A DNA stretch of 64,000 bases from Pseudomonas sp. FP1742 (GTDB lineage: Bacteria > Pseudomonadota > Gammaproteobacteria > Pseudomonadales > Pseudomonadaceae): NCBI RefSeq assembly GCF_030687145.1, contig NZ_CP117460.1:4030001-4094000 (forward strand). The letters are read 5' to 3'. Positions within the stretch are counted from its first letter, which is position 1, and every line of letters starts with the position of its first letter. Positions 1 through 8,916 of the stretch are shown in pieces. Below the pieces are notes generated by a model, which saw only the letters and a program-made list of their open reading frames with translations, was not told the DNA's origin and ran no database searches. A program made the position numbers and the translations under genes.

Positions 1-2
1 AC

Positions 3-680
3 CTTTATATCGAACGGCTGCTACTGATCACCTACGAAAACGACTGCCCTCCCTGCTTTCGAGCCGTGCACGACGCACAAGCCCATCTGCCCGACGATGA
101 GCTGCAACTGTTCCCCTGCCTGTTCAATGACGATTTCGCCTTGATCAGCGAAGGCCAATCTATCCCAGATGAGTTAGATGAACGCTGCCCGTCCACCGGG
201 CTGGTGCGCCAAGTGATCTATGCCGTGATGGGCGAAATGCTCAACGAGCGGCATCACGTCGGCGACCTGTACTCCCTGGAAGAAGCCCAAGCCATGGTCC
301 GTCGCTTGCGCTTCGAAACGGGACACTACAGTCGAGCCTGGGAAATCAGCACCGCACACCTTCCCGAAGAAGCGATGCTTTATCTAGAAGAGTGGGTCAG
401 TCACTCCGCACCGAGGCAAACCGGCCTCTTGTTCGAGCTGTTCACGTTGTCGGATTGCTGTGGCATCGGTTGCAAATTGATCGGCACGCCATGGACCGAC
501 GATAACCTGCTGAAGATTGAGGGCCGTCCTTACTCATCGCTGAGGCAAGAGCAACTCGATGCCGGTACGCCAGTAGCGTTGATCGAGGTGCTGTACCTCG
601 CGGCATTGGCCGATGTGCGATTGTTGATCTTCGACCCCGACGCTGCCGTTTTGGATGGCCTCGCCACTTTTGATGAATAG
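3..680 (+). CDS. ICE-associated hypothetical protein, 5' end outside window
   Basis: The reading frame is open from base 3, and the first in-frame start inside the window is a GTG at 66, so the gene probably begins upstream of the window. The visible part is an acidic soluble protein of more than 200 residues with no signal peptide or membrane segment. A Cys-Cys-Gly-Ile-Gly-Cys cluster lies near residue 135 counted from the GTG. It sits directly before pilL, in the accessory stretch that precedes the transfer operon in PFGI-1 class elements. I do not recognise the family. A strong hairpin terminator follows it. Confidence 0.7.
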   Translation, partial: LYIERLLLITYENDCPPCFRAVHDAQAHLPDDELQLFPCLFNDDFALISEGQSIPDELDERCPSTGLVRQVIYAVMGEMLNERHHVGDLYSLEEAQAMVRRLRFETGHYSRAWEISTAHLPEEAMLYLEEWVSHSAPRQTGLLFELFTLSDCCGIGCKLIGTPWTDDNLLKIEGRPYSSLRQEQLDAGTPVALIEVLYLAALADVRLLIFDPDAAVLDGLATFDE

Positions 681-741
681 CAACGTGTTCAGCGTTAACA
701 CGACCCGCCTTGAATCAACTTTCTCACTGAATCGCTCCTTC

Positions 742-784
742 ACCTCATGTCAGGTTCTGCACTGAATCTGACATGAGGTTTTTT
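742..784 (+). terminator. Rho-independent terminator directly before pilL
   Basis: A perfect 12-bp stem (arms 742-753 and 768-779) with a 14-nt loop is followed by six T residues. It ends three bases before the pilL start codon. The descending arm contains GAGG, the only plausible ribosome-binding site for the ATG at 787, so the same hairpin could also mask pilL translation. Confidence 0.8.
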
Positions 785-786
785 CC

Positions 787-1329
787 ATGGAGCGTTTTTT
801 CACGCCTGTCTGCCTGCTGGGTTTGTTGAGCGCCTGCACCGCGCAAATCCCCAACCCATTGCCGACCAATCCAGCGGTCAACGGTGGCTTCAATCGAGCC
901 CAGCTCTCGAAGGGCACGGCCGAAGGAAGCCATCCGCGAGAGCTCCGCTATGGCCGCTACACGCTGGTCAGCACTGAGCCCACCACGGAACAACGCGATC
1001 TTCTCGCCCAAATCATGGAAGTGAACATCCCGTCCAGTCTGAGTCCTTCGGTGCAGGATGCGTTGCAGTACGTATTGCAGCGCTCGGGCTATTCGCTCTG
1101 CCCCGTTACCGCGTCAGTGAGGGTGCTCTTTACTCGGCCCCTGCCAGCGGCCCATTACCGGATGGGTCCAATCCCTTTGCGCAGCGCGCTACAAGTGCTG
1201 GCTGGTCCCGCCTGGCAACTCACGACCGATGAAGTCAGCCGTTCGGTCTGCTTCAAACAGCAGAAAGCTGATGCCGGCGTCACGCTGACCATACCCGTCT
1301 CGCCCCATCAGTTGGAGGCACGTCCATGA
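787..1329 (+). CDS. pilL: PilL-type ICE lipoprotein, PFGI-1 class (TIGR03748-like)
   Basis: This 180-residue protein has a lipoprotein signal with lipobox LSAC (acylated Cys17). The 'RYGRYTLVSTEPT' stretch after about residue 55 and the following domain match my knowledge of the N-terminal part of PilL in PFGI-1 class ICEs. There it is an outer-membrane component of the conjugative type IV pilus or transfer apparatus. It is the first gene of the transfer operon, and its stop overlaps the start of the next gene (ATGA). The start lies just behind a terminator hairpin, so expression may depend on antitermination or on an unseen promoter. Assignment is from recalled family features and gene order, not from a search. 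Confidence 0.82.
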   Translation: MERFFTPVCLLGLLSACTAQIPNPLPTNPAVNGGFNRAQLSKGTAEGSHPRELRYGRYTLVSTEPTTEQRDLLAQIMEVNIPSSLSPSVQDALQYVLQRSGYSLCPVTASVRVLFTRPLPAAHYRMGPIPLRSALQVLAGPAWQLTTDEVSRSVCFKQQKADAGVTLTIPVSPHQLEARP

Positions 1330-1997
1330 AAGCCTCAACGTTTCAAACCCTTACAATCGGGCTTCTTTGCCTAGCGGTCGCCGGCCTGAGTGGTGGTTTG
1401 TATAACCAGTATCAACGAGTGGCCGAACTGCAGAGCACGAACACTCAACACCTACAAACCCTGGACACCCTGCAACGTGATTCAAACGCCCTCAAGGATG
1501 CACAGGAAAAGCTGCAGTACGCGCTGAAAGACTTGAAGCAGATGGTCGATAGCGGTGAGCAACAGGCCAATACCCTCGATCCGATGTTGGATCAATGGGC
1601 GCAAGAGATACAGGAACTGCGCGATGGTCTGGCAGCCCGTGCCACCGAGGCAGACATGACAGCGCTACGCGCACGCCTCGAGCACGTCGAGCAGCAGCTC
1701 CTGGACCTCAGGACAAAGCCATTCCCTCCACCGCCGACGCCTTCCGCGACCCAACCGAAAAAGACCGCTCGCCCCAAGCCCGCCCCGCTTTTGCCACCGT
1801 TCTCAGTGTTGGGTGTCGAGTCCCGCGGGGGTGAGCGCTTTCTGGCGGTCGCACCTCCTGACAGTCGCTCTCTTAGAGATGTTCGGCTGCTGCATAGCGG
1901 CGAGCAGCTCGGGGCCTGGCGCCTGAAAGTGCTGGAGCCGAACTCAGCCATCTTCGCGGTGGCCGCTCAGCCAGACCAAACCGTGCACCTCCCTTGA
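1326..1997 (+). CDS. Coiled-coil membrane-anchored ICE protein
   Basis: A 223-residue protein with one N-terminal membrane segment (about residues 8-28), a long charged coiled coil (about 30-125) and a Pro/Lys-rich linker (about 133-155). A small C-terminal domain begins with 'FSVLGVESRGGERF'. This is the layout of a periplasmic spacer protein. It overlaps pilL by four bases and precedes the TIGR03759-type gene, where PFGI-1 class ICEs carry an uncharacterised coiled-coil protein. The role in pilus or channel assembly is inferred from position only. Confidence 0.75.
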   Translation: MKASTFQTLTIGLLCLAVAGLSGGLYNQYQRVAELQSTNTQHLQTLDTLQRDSNALKDAQEKLQYALKDLKQMVDSGEQQANTLDPMLDQWAQEIQELRDGLAARATEADMTALRARLEHVEQQLLDLRTKPFPPPPTPSATQPKKTARPKPAPLLPPFSVLGVESRGGERFLAVAPPDSRSLRDVRLLHSGEQLGAWRLKVLEPNSAIFAVAAQPDQTVHLP

Positions 1998-2006
1998 GAC
2001 GCGATC

Positions 2007-2726
2007 ATGAACAGAGCGCCACTCCTCCCCGTCGTCTGTCTGGTCTCACTGCTGACCATGGGTGCTGCGATGGGTAACCCCATCACGACACAGTCACAGA
2101 TCCAGGACACGCAGTCCGCTCCGCTGGGGCGCTCTCACACAAAGCAGGCGACAAGCTGGGGGCTGACGGAGCAGGAGTGGACACGCTTCGAACAGATCCA
2201 AGCCGGCCCGCGCGGTTTCTGGAGCCCGAACCTCGATCCGTTGACCGCACTCGGGGTCGAGGCCCAGACCGACCAAGAGCGCCAGCGCTATGCCGAATTA
2301 CAGGTAGCGCTGGAAGCCAAACGCGCCCAGCGCGAGTTGGCCTACCAAAACGCTTACACTGCGGCCTGGGCCAAGCTGTTTCCCGGGCTGCTGCCGATCC
2401 AGGGCATGGCATCCCCGTCCCCTGCCAGCTCATCGGTCGTGCCGCGCCCGGCTCTGTTTGTGGAGGACCACTGTCCAGCGTGCACCGCCGAAGCGCAGCG
2501 TCTGCAAAGCAGTGATACGGCGTTCGATATCTACCTGGTGGGCAGCCAAGGCGAGGATGAACGTGTCCGTAGCTGGGCCCGGCAAGCAGACATCGATCCG
2601 GCCAAGGTTCAACGCCGGCAGATCACCCTGAATCATGACCGTGGTCGCTGGTTCAGCCTAGGTGCTCCGGGGCCATTGCCTGCCACATTTCAACAGGTGA
2701 ACGGACAATGGCAACGCCTCGACTGA
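2007..2726 (+). CDS. ICE protein, TIGR03759/PFL_4693 family
   Basis: A 239-residue secreted protein with a signal peptide at about residues 1-23. The central 'LTEQEWTRFEQIQAGPRGFW' block typifies the PFL_4693 family of integrating conjugative element proteins. The C-terminal part contains a CPAC motif (Cys156, Cys159), which suggests a thioredoxin-like fold or a redox role in the periplasm. The 3' end overlaps the transglycosylase gene by 19 bases. The exact function in mating-pair formation is not known to me. Confidence 0.85.
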   Translation: MNRAPLLPVVCLVSLLTMGAAMGNPITTQSQIQDTQSAPLGRSHTKQATSWGLTEQEWTRFEQIQAGPRGFWSPNLDPLTALGVEAQTDQERQRYAELQVALEAKRAQRELAYQNAYTAAWAKLFPGLLPIQGMASPSPASSSVVPRPALFVEDHCPACTAEAQRLQSSDTAFDIYLVGSQGEDERVRSWARQADIDPAKVQRRQITLNHDRGRWFSLGAPGPLPATFQQVNGQWQRLD

Positions 2727-3256
2727 GTGGTATAGCGCTCATGCTGACGATGCTCGCCGTCCAAGCTGACGAACTTCCGCCTCCTGCGTACCAACTGGCG
2801 GCGCATGGCGCCGAGATCCCTTCTACGGTGCTGTTCGCGATTGCTCTACAGGAGAGTGGCATCCCCATCCATGGTCGACTGCTGCCCTGGCCTTGGACCT
2901 TGAACGTCGCCGGAACACCCTACCGCTTCGCCACTCGCCAGGCCGCCTGTCACGCTTTGCTTCAGGCACTCGCCCGACATGACGCCAAGCGGGTCGATGC
3001 CGGACTCGGACAAACCAACCTGGGTTACCACGGGCAACGTTTTTCCAACCCCTGCGAAGCCCTTGATCCCTACCGAAATCTCGCCGTGACCGCCGCACTG
3101 TTGCAGGAGCATCACGCCGCCACCAGTGATTGGGTGTCAGCTGCCGGACGCTATCACCGCCCGGCGGGAGGTACACCCGCCGCGCGTTACCGCGCCGGCT
3201 TTTCCCGGCAACTCGAACGACTTCAGGTTTCCTTCAAACAGGGCACACCACCATGA
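2708..3256 (+). CDS. Lytic transglycosylase-like protein (SLT fold)
   Basis: A 182-residue exported protein with an N-terminal signal peptide and an SLT-type catalytic region. The 'ALQESG' motif supplies the presumed catalytic Glu49. 'GLGQTNLGYH' and 'NLAVTAALL' further on correspond to conserved blocks of Slt/VirB1 enzymes. These enzymes cut peptidoglycan locally so that the transfer channel can cross the cell wall. The gene overlaps its neighbours on both sides (19 and 4 bases), consistent with translational coupling. Confidence 0.87.
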   Translation: MATPRLSGIALMLTMLAVQADELPPPAYQLAAHGAEIPSTVLFAIALQESGIPIHGRLLPWPWTLNVAGTPYRFATRQAACHALLQALARHDAKRVDAGLGQTNLGYHGQRFSNPCEALDPYRNLAVTAALLQEHHAATSDWVSAAGRYHRPAGGTPAARYRAGFSRQLERLQVSFKQGTPP

Positions 3257-3768
3257 AGCGAATCCCCATTGTCCATTTTTGCATCCTACTCTTGGCACCT
3301 TTCGCCCAACCGGAACTGACCGTAGCCGGGGATCCGCCTAGCGACTTCACCCGACACCATTTTCAAGTTGCCAGGTCGCCAATAAACAACAAGATCCAGC
3401 CTGATCGGGCCGTGCATGCTGACCTGTCCACGTTTGCCGGTGAAGCCTGGATACTGCCCATCCGCAGCTCCCTCTTGAGCCCAGGCCAGATCACGTCTCG
3501 CGCCCTGAACATGCCGGGCTTGCGGCCATTTTTCCTGGTCGGTGAGGATCCCCACTCACTGGCTTGGTTGCGTCAACGCGCGGATAAACTGCAGGAAATG
3601 GGCGCGGCTGGCCTCGCCGTCGAAGTGGCCGATACTGAAGCCCTGGGCCGGATTCGAGCAGCCGCTCCGGGCATCACCATTCTGCCGGTCAACGGTAACG
3701 ACATCGCCACCCGCCTCCAGATTGACCACTACCCTGTCTTGATCACTGCCACCTCACTGGAACAGTGA
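3253..3768 (+). CDS. ICE protein, TIGR03765/PFL_4695 family
   Basis: The start chosen is the ATG at 3253, which overlaps the upstream stop codon, although the frame is open further upstream. The 171-residue product begins with a hydrophobic export signal. It contains 'ITSRALNMPGLRPFFLVG' and 'SLAWLRQRADKLQEMGAAG', the pattern of the PFL_4695 family found before traD in these ICEs. It is probably periplasmic. I do not know its biochemical role. Confidence 0.83.
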   Translation: MKRIPIVHFCILLLAPFAQPELTVAGDPPSDFTRHHFQVARSPINNKIQPDRAVHADLSTFAGEAWILPIRSSLLSPGQITSRALNMPGLRPFFLVGEDPHSLAWLRQRADKLQEMGAAGLAVEVADTEALGRIRAAAPGITILPVNGNDIATRLQIDHYPVLITATSLEQ

Positions 3769-3778
3769 GTCCCAGGTC

Positions 3779-5884
3779 ATGGCCGAGCATGCGATGGAGT
3801 CCAAGCTCCGGCCAGCGGTGGAGCTGTACACCGTAGCGATCTGCATCGCCGCCGCGGTGTTGTGCGTGTACTCGCCCTGGGCTGTGGCCCTGTCACCCGA
3901 GATCGGTCTGGTTGCAGCGCTGGCCTATACCCTGTTCGGCCTTATCCGACTGCGACAAGCCTGGGAGGTGCTGCGCTATCGGCGCAATATCCGTCGGCTG
4001 CCGCGCTACGAACTGACCAGCCGACAGATTCCAGTCAGTCGTAAGCGTTTGTTCATGGGGCGCGGCTTTCGCTGGACCCGCCTGCACACCCAGCGCTTGG
4101 TCGAGGCCCAGGATCCGGCGGTCGCCCACTATGTCGACCAATCGACCAGCTACCGTCTGGCCCGTGGACTCGAACGGCGCCTGGAACATCCACCGTTTCC
4201 GCTCTCGACATTGGCCCGTGTCACCGCCTGGGACAGTGCCTTCAATCCGTTGCGTCCGTTGCCCCCAGTCGGTGGTTCGCCGCTGTTGCATGGGGTCGAA
4301 CCCAACGAAACGGAGGTCAGTCTGCCGCTGGGCGAACGGGTCGGACATACCCTGGTGCTCGGCACGACGCGTGTTGGGAAGACCCGGCTCGCCGAGGTGT
4401 ACATCACCCAGGACATTCACCGCGTCGAACATGAGGTGGTCATCGTCTTCGATCCGAAGGGCGATGCCGACTTGCTCAAACGGATGTACGTCGAAGCCAA
4501 ACGGGCCGGTCGAGAAAAGGAATTCTATGTTTTCCATCTAGGCTGGCCGGAGATCTCGGCCCGCTACAACGCCGTGGGACGTTTCGGACGCATTTCTGAG
4601 GTGGCGTCTCGCATTGCTGGGCAACTCAGTGGTGAAGGCAACTCTGCGGCCTTCCGTGAGTTCGCCTGGCGTTTCGTCAACATCATCGCCCGCGCACTGA
4701 TCGAACTGGGGCGACGTCCGGACTACCTGCAGATCCAGCGACATGTAGTCAACATCGACGCGCTGTTCATCGAATACGCCCAGCAATTTTTCGCCAAGAC
4801 CGATCCGAAAGCCTGGGAAGTGATCGTCCAACTTGAAGGCAAGCTCACCGAGAAGAACATTCCCCGACATATGGTGGGGCGCGAAAAGCGTGTGGTGGCC
4901 ATCGAGCAGTACCTGGCGGTGAAGCGGGTATTTGATCCGGTAATGGACGGACTGCGTTCGGCGGTACGATATGACCGTACTTACTTCGACAAAATCGTTG
5001 CCTCGCTACTGCCGCTGCTGGAGAAACTCACCACCGGCAAGACCGCCCAGTTACTGGCCCCCAACTACACCGATTTAGATGACCCTCGGCCAATTTTCGA
5101 CTGGATGCAGATCATCCGAAAACGCGGCATCGTTTACGTCGGTCTGGATGCACTGACCGACGCCGAGGTGGCCGCCGCTGTGGGCAACTCCATGTTCGCC
5201 GACTTGGTCTCGGTCGCCGGACACATCTACAAACACGGCATCGACCATGGCCTGCCCCAATCGGGTAAAAACAGTGACAAGTTGCCGATCAACCTCCACG
5301 CCGATGAGTTCAACGAGTTGATGGGTGATGAATTCATCCCGCTGATCAATAAGGGCGGCGGTGCCGGTATCCAGGTAACCGCCTACACCCAGACTCTCAG
5401 CGATATCGAAGCACGTATCGGCAACCGCGCCAAAGCTGGCCAGGTGATTGGCAACTTCAACACCCTGCAGATGCTCCGCGTGCGCGAAACCGCCACCGCG
5501 GAACTACTCACCCAGCAGTTGCCCAAGGTTAACGTGCTGACCAAGACCCTGGTGTCGGGTGCCACCGACACCTCCGATCCTGAGGCCAACACGGACTTCA
5601 CCTCGTCCTCACAGGATCGCGTCAGCAGCACCAGTGTGCCGCTGATCGAGCCAGCGCATATCGTCAGCTTGCCCAAGGGGCAAATGTTCTCCTTCCAGGC
5701 CGGTGGTCAGCTCTGGAAAGTCCGCATGCCTTTACCTAAATCCTCCAACGACGATGCTATGCCCAAGGATCTGCAGGAACTCACTCTGCGGATGCGGGCC
5801 ACCTACAACGAGCAAGCAGGGCACTGGTGGAGCGCAAGCGGTGGCGGCCCAACAACCAACTTTGATTTGGATCGGGTGGGGTAG
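3779..5884 (+). CDS. traD: Type IV coupling protein TraD (TIGR03743-like)
   Basis: A 701-residue VirD4/TraD-type ATPase that brings the relaxase-DNA complex to the secretion channel. Two membrane segments lie near residues 15-60. The Walker A motif GTTRVGKT is at residues 195-202. The later 'INLHADEFNEL' block is the Walker B region, and 'TAYTQTLSDIE' follows it. Length and order fit the ICE-specific TraD family rather than plasmid VirD4. It precedes the TIGR03747-type membrane protein, its usual neighbour. Confidence 0.95.
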   Translation: MAEHAMESKLRPAVELYTVAICIAAAVLCVYSPWAVALSPEIGLVAALAYTLFGLIRLRQAWEVLRYRRNIRRLPRYELTSRQIPVSRKRLFMGRGFRWTRLHTQRLVEAQDPAVAHYVDQSTSYRLARGLERRLEHPPFPLSTLARVTAWDSAFNPLRPLPPVGGSPLLHGVEPNETEVSLPLGERVGHTLVLGTTRVGKTRLAEVYITQDIHRVEHEVVIVFDPKGDADLLKRMYVEAKRAGREKEFYVFHLGWPEISARYNAVGRFGRISEVASRIAGQLSGEGNSAAFREFAWRFVNIIARALIELGRRPDYLQIQRHVVNIDALFIEYAQQFFAKTDPKAWEVIVQLEGKLTEKNIPRHMVGREKRVVAIEQYLAVKRVFDPVMDGLRSAVRYDRTYFDKIVASLLPLLEKLTTGKTAQLLAPNYTDLDDPRPIFDWMQIIRKRGIVYVGLDALTDAEVAAAVGNSMFADLVSVAGHIYKHGIDHGLPQSGKNSDKLPINLHADEFNELMGDEFIPLINKGGGAGIQVTAYTQTLSDIEARIGNRAKAGQVIGNFNTLQMLRVRETATAELLTQQLPKVNVLTKTLVSGATDTSDPEANTDFTSSSQDRVSSTSVPLIEPAHIVSLPKGQMFSFQAGGQLWKVRMPLPKSSNDDAMPKDLQELTLRMRATYNEQAGHWWSASGGGPTTNFDLDRVG

Positions 5885-5975
5885 CCCGCCCCCCCACCAC
5901 CGGTTTCTATTCAGCTGAAAACTATCCAGAAGGCGTTGTGACCACATCAACTCTGCAGCGCGCATGGAGTGAACG

Positions 5976-6707
5976 ATGGCAACTTCCGCCCAGAACACGC
6001 CGCCACAACCGGTCCAGCGTCCGGGAATGATCGTCTCAGCCATCAGCCTGGTCCTGCGCATCATCGGTTTGCTGATCGCCACGTTGCTGTTCTCGATTCT
6101 GATTGAATTCGCTGGTTTGCTGCTGTTCTGGAGTGATCAGGGCTGGCGGCACAGCCAGGCCATGCTGACCAGTGAACTGGGCTGGCTCAGCGAGCACTTC
6201 AAATCTTCACTTCTCATCCAACAGCCTGGGCCAACGATTATCCAGATGCTGGATTTCCTCAATCAGTGGCTGCTGGTCAAGACCGGCTTTGCAGATTTTT
6301 TCCTGCAGGCGCGGGTGTCGAGCCAAGGCAACGGTTTCTGGGGCTGGATCAACCAGCTCTACGTGGGTATCGAGGACTTTGTCCTTGCGGCGGTGTATGT
6401 CACCTTCACCTTCGTGGTGCGCCTGAGCATTCTGGTCCTGGCGACACCCTTGTTTCTGCTGGCCGCGCTCACCGGTTTGGTCGATGGTTTGATGCGTCGC
6501 GACCTGCGAAAATTTGGCGCAGGGCGGGAAAGCAGCTTTGTTTATCACAGGGCTAAACGAGCAGTGATACCACTGCTAGTCGTGCCCTGGATCATTTATC
6601 TGTCACTGCCCTTTTCGCTCAATCCCATAGTTATTTTTTTGCCTTGCGCGGTAGTACTTGGAACGGCGGTAGCGATCACAGTGACGACATTCAAAAAATA
6701 TCTCTAG
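5976..6707 (+). CDS. ICE membrane protein, TIGR03747/DUF4400 family
   Basis: A 243-residue integral membrane protein with hydrophobic segments near residues 20-48, 135-170 and 195-235. A basic stretch, 'MRRDLRKFGAGRESSFVYHRAKR', spans about residues 171-193. This pattern and the place after traD match the PFL_4697 family (DUF4400). It probably assists the coupling protein at the inner membrane, as inferred from constant gene pairing. The region downstream departs from the standard layout because a cargo gene follows. Confidence 0.87.
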   Translation: MATSAQNTPPQPVQRPGMIVSAISLVLRIIGLLIATLLFSILIEFAGLLLFWSDQGWRHSQAMLTSELGWLSEHFKSSLLIQQPGPTIIQMLDFLNQWLLVKTGFADFFLQARVSSQGNGFWGWINQLYVGIEDFVLAAVYVTFTFVVRLSILVLATPLFLLAALTGLVDGLMRRDLRKFGAGRESSFVYHRAKRAVIPLLVVPWIIYLSLPFSLNPIVIFLPCAVVLGTAVAITVTTFKKYL

Positions 6708-6815
6708 ACGCTTAGCGAAGCTATTTTCCCATTAGCCCTACGCTTTCAACTCAAGCTGCCGAAACAAATCATGTTTACAGCGGACGACTCAAAATCAACG
6801 GAAGGAAGGCAATAG

Positions 6816-8096
6816 ATGAACGCACAGTCAAACGCTTCAGAAGAAGCGATCAGGACACAAAACACTGAAACACAAAATCAAAGTTCGATAGGTTATATCC
6901 AGGTTTTCTTGGAAATTCTAAATGATGGCAAGTGGTGGTTGGCCCCCATGGCTAGCCTAATTTCGATCTTACTGCTGTCGAAGTATTTATGGGTCATCGG
7001 TCATCCAGAATTGATCCTGAGTTCCATTGGAAGTCCCTCGAATCTGCTAGTTTGGCTGATCTTTACGGTACTTGGCTTTCTACTACTGCTGGTAACCTTC
7101 TCAGTACCGTCGCTGTCATTCATGCTTTGCATGGGCTTGGTTGAACCTGGACGCGACTTAGAACCGGTGCTTGCCAAACACTTGAGCTGGGTGATCGCAG
7201 TTGGCTTCGGAATAATGGCGTTGAATCTTCTGGCCTCCACGTTTGATCTTGAGCTGGCACCATGGTTGACGTTCGCGCTGGTGACGGTCATATCGATGTT
7301 GGCGGCGAAGGTATTGCTGTCTAAACACAAGGAGCTCGCCGACGCGGCATTTGAGGTACCGCAAGGTCAAAAAAAAACGATGCACCATAAAGCTCATCGA
7401 TACCTACGAATGACGCTATTGGGCTTCCTGTTAGCGTTTACCGCAATGAGCGGAGTCCTACCTGCGCAAATCGCGCTGCTGGCTTGGCGAGGAGCTGAAA
7501 ATGGCTGGGAGGCGCGAGCAGCCATTGGAGTCTGCCTACTCGTAATGATGATCTATCTAGTCCCAGTAATTTTGTTCTATTCGTTTAAGGGGAGTCTGAT
7601 ACAACGCGCCGGCAAAGCATCTCTTGCTATGTTAGGGGCTATTTTTCTCAATGCCATGCTAATGCCCGCAATTTTCGACATCTGGGTATATTCCGCCGCC
7701 AACCTGCTTAAACTTCGTGACAATCGACCTCTCGGCTATGTGCTGGATGTAAAGGACTATCCTAAAGCCCTATTTGAGTCCGCTCCCTGGGAACGTCAGT
7801 CATTCGAGGGCACAGAGGGTCTCTACAGCGTGAGCGCCTTTCGCCAATTCCGTTTTGGCGACGTTCTACTTCTATGTCCGGGACGTTACGCCGGACTTTC
7901 ACTCAAGCTCCTTGACGCTTTTTCCGATCGTTGCATCGCAGTTTCAGACGCAAAAGTGAAAGCGGCCGCGAAGCGCACGCCGGTAGCAACACGCCCACTT
8001 CCAGAGCCGTCTTGTCTATTGGCGGCACGTGTACCTACCAGGATTCCGTTGCCGATAGGAGATTCCGTGCATTGTATCTATAGGACTATTTTCTAA
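6816..8096 (+). CDS. Multi-pass membrane protein of unknown function (probable cargo)
   Basis: This 426-residue protein starts at an ATG preceded by a good ribosome-binding site (GGAAGGAAGG). It has about eight hydrophobic segments in two groups (about residues 40-170 and 195-300). A soluble C-terminal domain of roughly 120 residues follows, with a Cys near each end. I recognise no family. It lies between the TIGR03747-type and RAQPRD genes, which are usually close neighbours, and it is more AT-rich than both. Gaps of 109 and 231 bases isolate it from the transfer genes, so it looks like an insertion with its own expression. Confidence 0.7.
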   Translation: MNAQSNASEEAIRTQNTETQNQSSIGYIQVFLEILNDGKWWLAPMASLISILLLSKYLWVIGHPELILSSIGSPSNLLVWLIFTVLGFLLLLVTFSVPSLSFMLCMGLVEPGRDLEPVLAKHLSWVIAVGFGIMALNLLASTFDLELAPWLTFALVTVISMLAAKVLLSKHKELADAAFEVPQGQKKTMHHKAHRYLRMTLLGFLLAFTAMSGVLPAQIALLAWRGAENGWEARAAIGVCLLVMMIYLVPVILFYSFKGSLIQRAGKASLAMLGAIFLNAMLMPAIFDIWVYSAANLLKLRDNRPLGYVLDVKDYPKALFESAPWERQSFEGTEGLYSVSAFRQFRFGDVLLLCPGRYAGLSLKLLDAFSDRCIAVSDAKVKAAAKRTPVATRPLPEPSCLLAARVPTRIPLPIGDSVHCIYRTIF

Positions 8097-8327
8097 CATC
8101 CGGGTGCTGCCTCTGCATATCCGAGCAGCTCTTTCACAGCGCACTGCTCGGATGTGACCTGGGAATGATGTCGGTTGCACTTTCCACCAAAGGCCGAAGG
8201 GGTAAATACTGCAAGTAAACATCTCCAGTACTTCCCCTCAAAAAGCGATCCATCACACCTCATATTTCCTGCTGAATAAATCGATCTCAGACTTGATTCT
8301 GCCCTCAGATCCATACGGGCCAGCATC

Positions 8328-8663
8328 ATGCCAACTATTACCGTCTTTCGCTGCTTACTACTCTCGCTGGCTATCGTCGATGACAGCAGCTATGCCGCAT
8401 CTGGTCATGAGCAGGATCAGCTCAGCCTAATCCAGCAGCAGCTCGACATTATCGAACGCGTTGCAACGAAAGCTGAGGCAGCCAGCACGCCTCAACCCGA
8501 CGATCGCTATCGCTTCGACTATCCCCGACTAACCCAGGACATTCAGCGCATCCGTCACGGAGTGCAGGGCTACCTGTCCCCTTCCCGCGCTCAACCCCGC
8601 GATCCCACTGAATTGGTCGGCGATTACCGCCTCGACACTCCGCCCGCGGAGTCCTCGCCATGA
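8328..8663 (+). CDS. RAQPRD-family ICE protein
   Basis: A 111-residue exported protein with an N-terminal signal. It contains the diagnostic RAQPRD motif at about residues 88-93 ('SRAQPRDPTELVGDYR'). This motif defines a family (TIGR01690) of small periplasmic proteins in PFGI-1 class ICEs. The gene overlaps the following DUF3262 gene by four bases, and gene order downstream is standard. Confidence 0.93.
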   Translation: MPTITVFRCLLLSLAIVDDSSYAASGHEQDQLSLIQQQLDIIERVATKAEAASTPQPDDRYRFDYPRLTQDIQRIRHGVQGYLSPSRAQPRDPTELVGDYRLDTPPAESSP

Positions 8664-8899
8664 GCATGACTGACGCTCAGATCGCAGCATTCCAAAATGC
8701 CTCCGGCTTTTCTGCGCAGAGCAGTTCGATGCTGTGGCTGTCCCTGGTTCTCATCCTGGCTTTGCTCTGGTGTACCTGGGTGATGTGGACGGCTTACCGG
8801 GGCTGGGCAGTCGGCAGCGTGCGTTTCGGCGCGTTTGGCGGCAGCGTCGTGCGCGTGCTGCTCACATTGTTGGTACTGATGTTCTTCACCCTTTCCTAA
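8660..8899 (+). CDS. ICE membrane protein, TIGR03758/DUF3262 family
   Basis: A 79-residue protein starting 'MSMTDAQIAAFQNASGF', which is the family signature. Two membrane segments follow (about residues 22-45 and 58-77). It is a small inner-membrane part of the transfer apparatus, comparable in place to VirB2/VirB3-sized proteins, but no direct homology to those is visible. It is coupled to RAQPRD by overlap. Confidence 0.88.
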   Translation: MSMTDAQIAAFQNASGFSAQSSSMLWLSLVLILALLWCTWVMWTAYRGWAVGSVRFGAFGGSVVRVLLTLLVLMFFTLS

Positions 8900-8916
8900 A
8901 CCAGGAGATCACCGTC

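Noticed and set aside
2083-2433. Overlapping frames on both strands within the TIGR03759-type gene
   Set aside because: Arg/Pro-rich low-information translations typical of shadow frames in GC-rich DNA.
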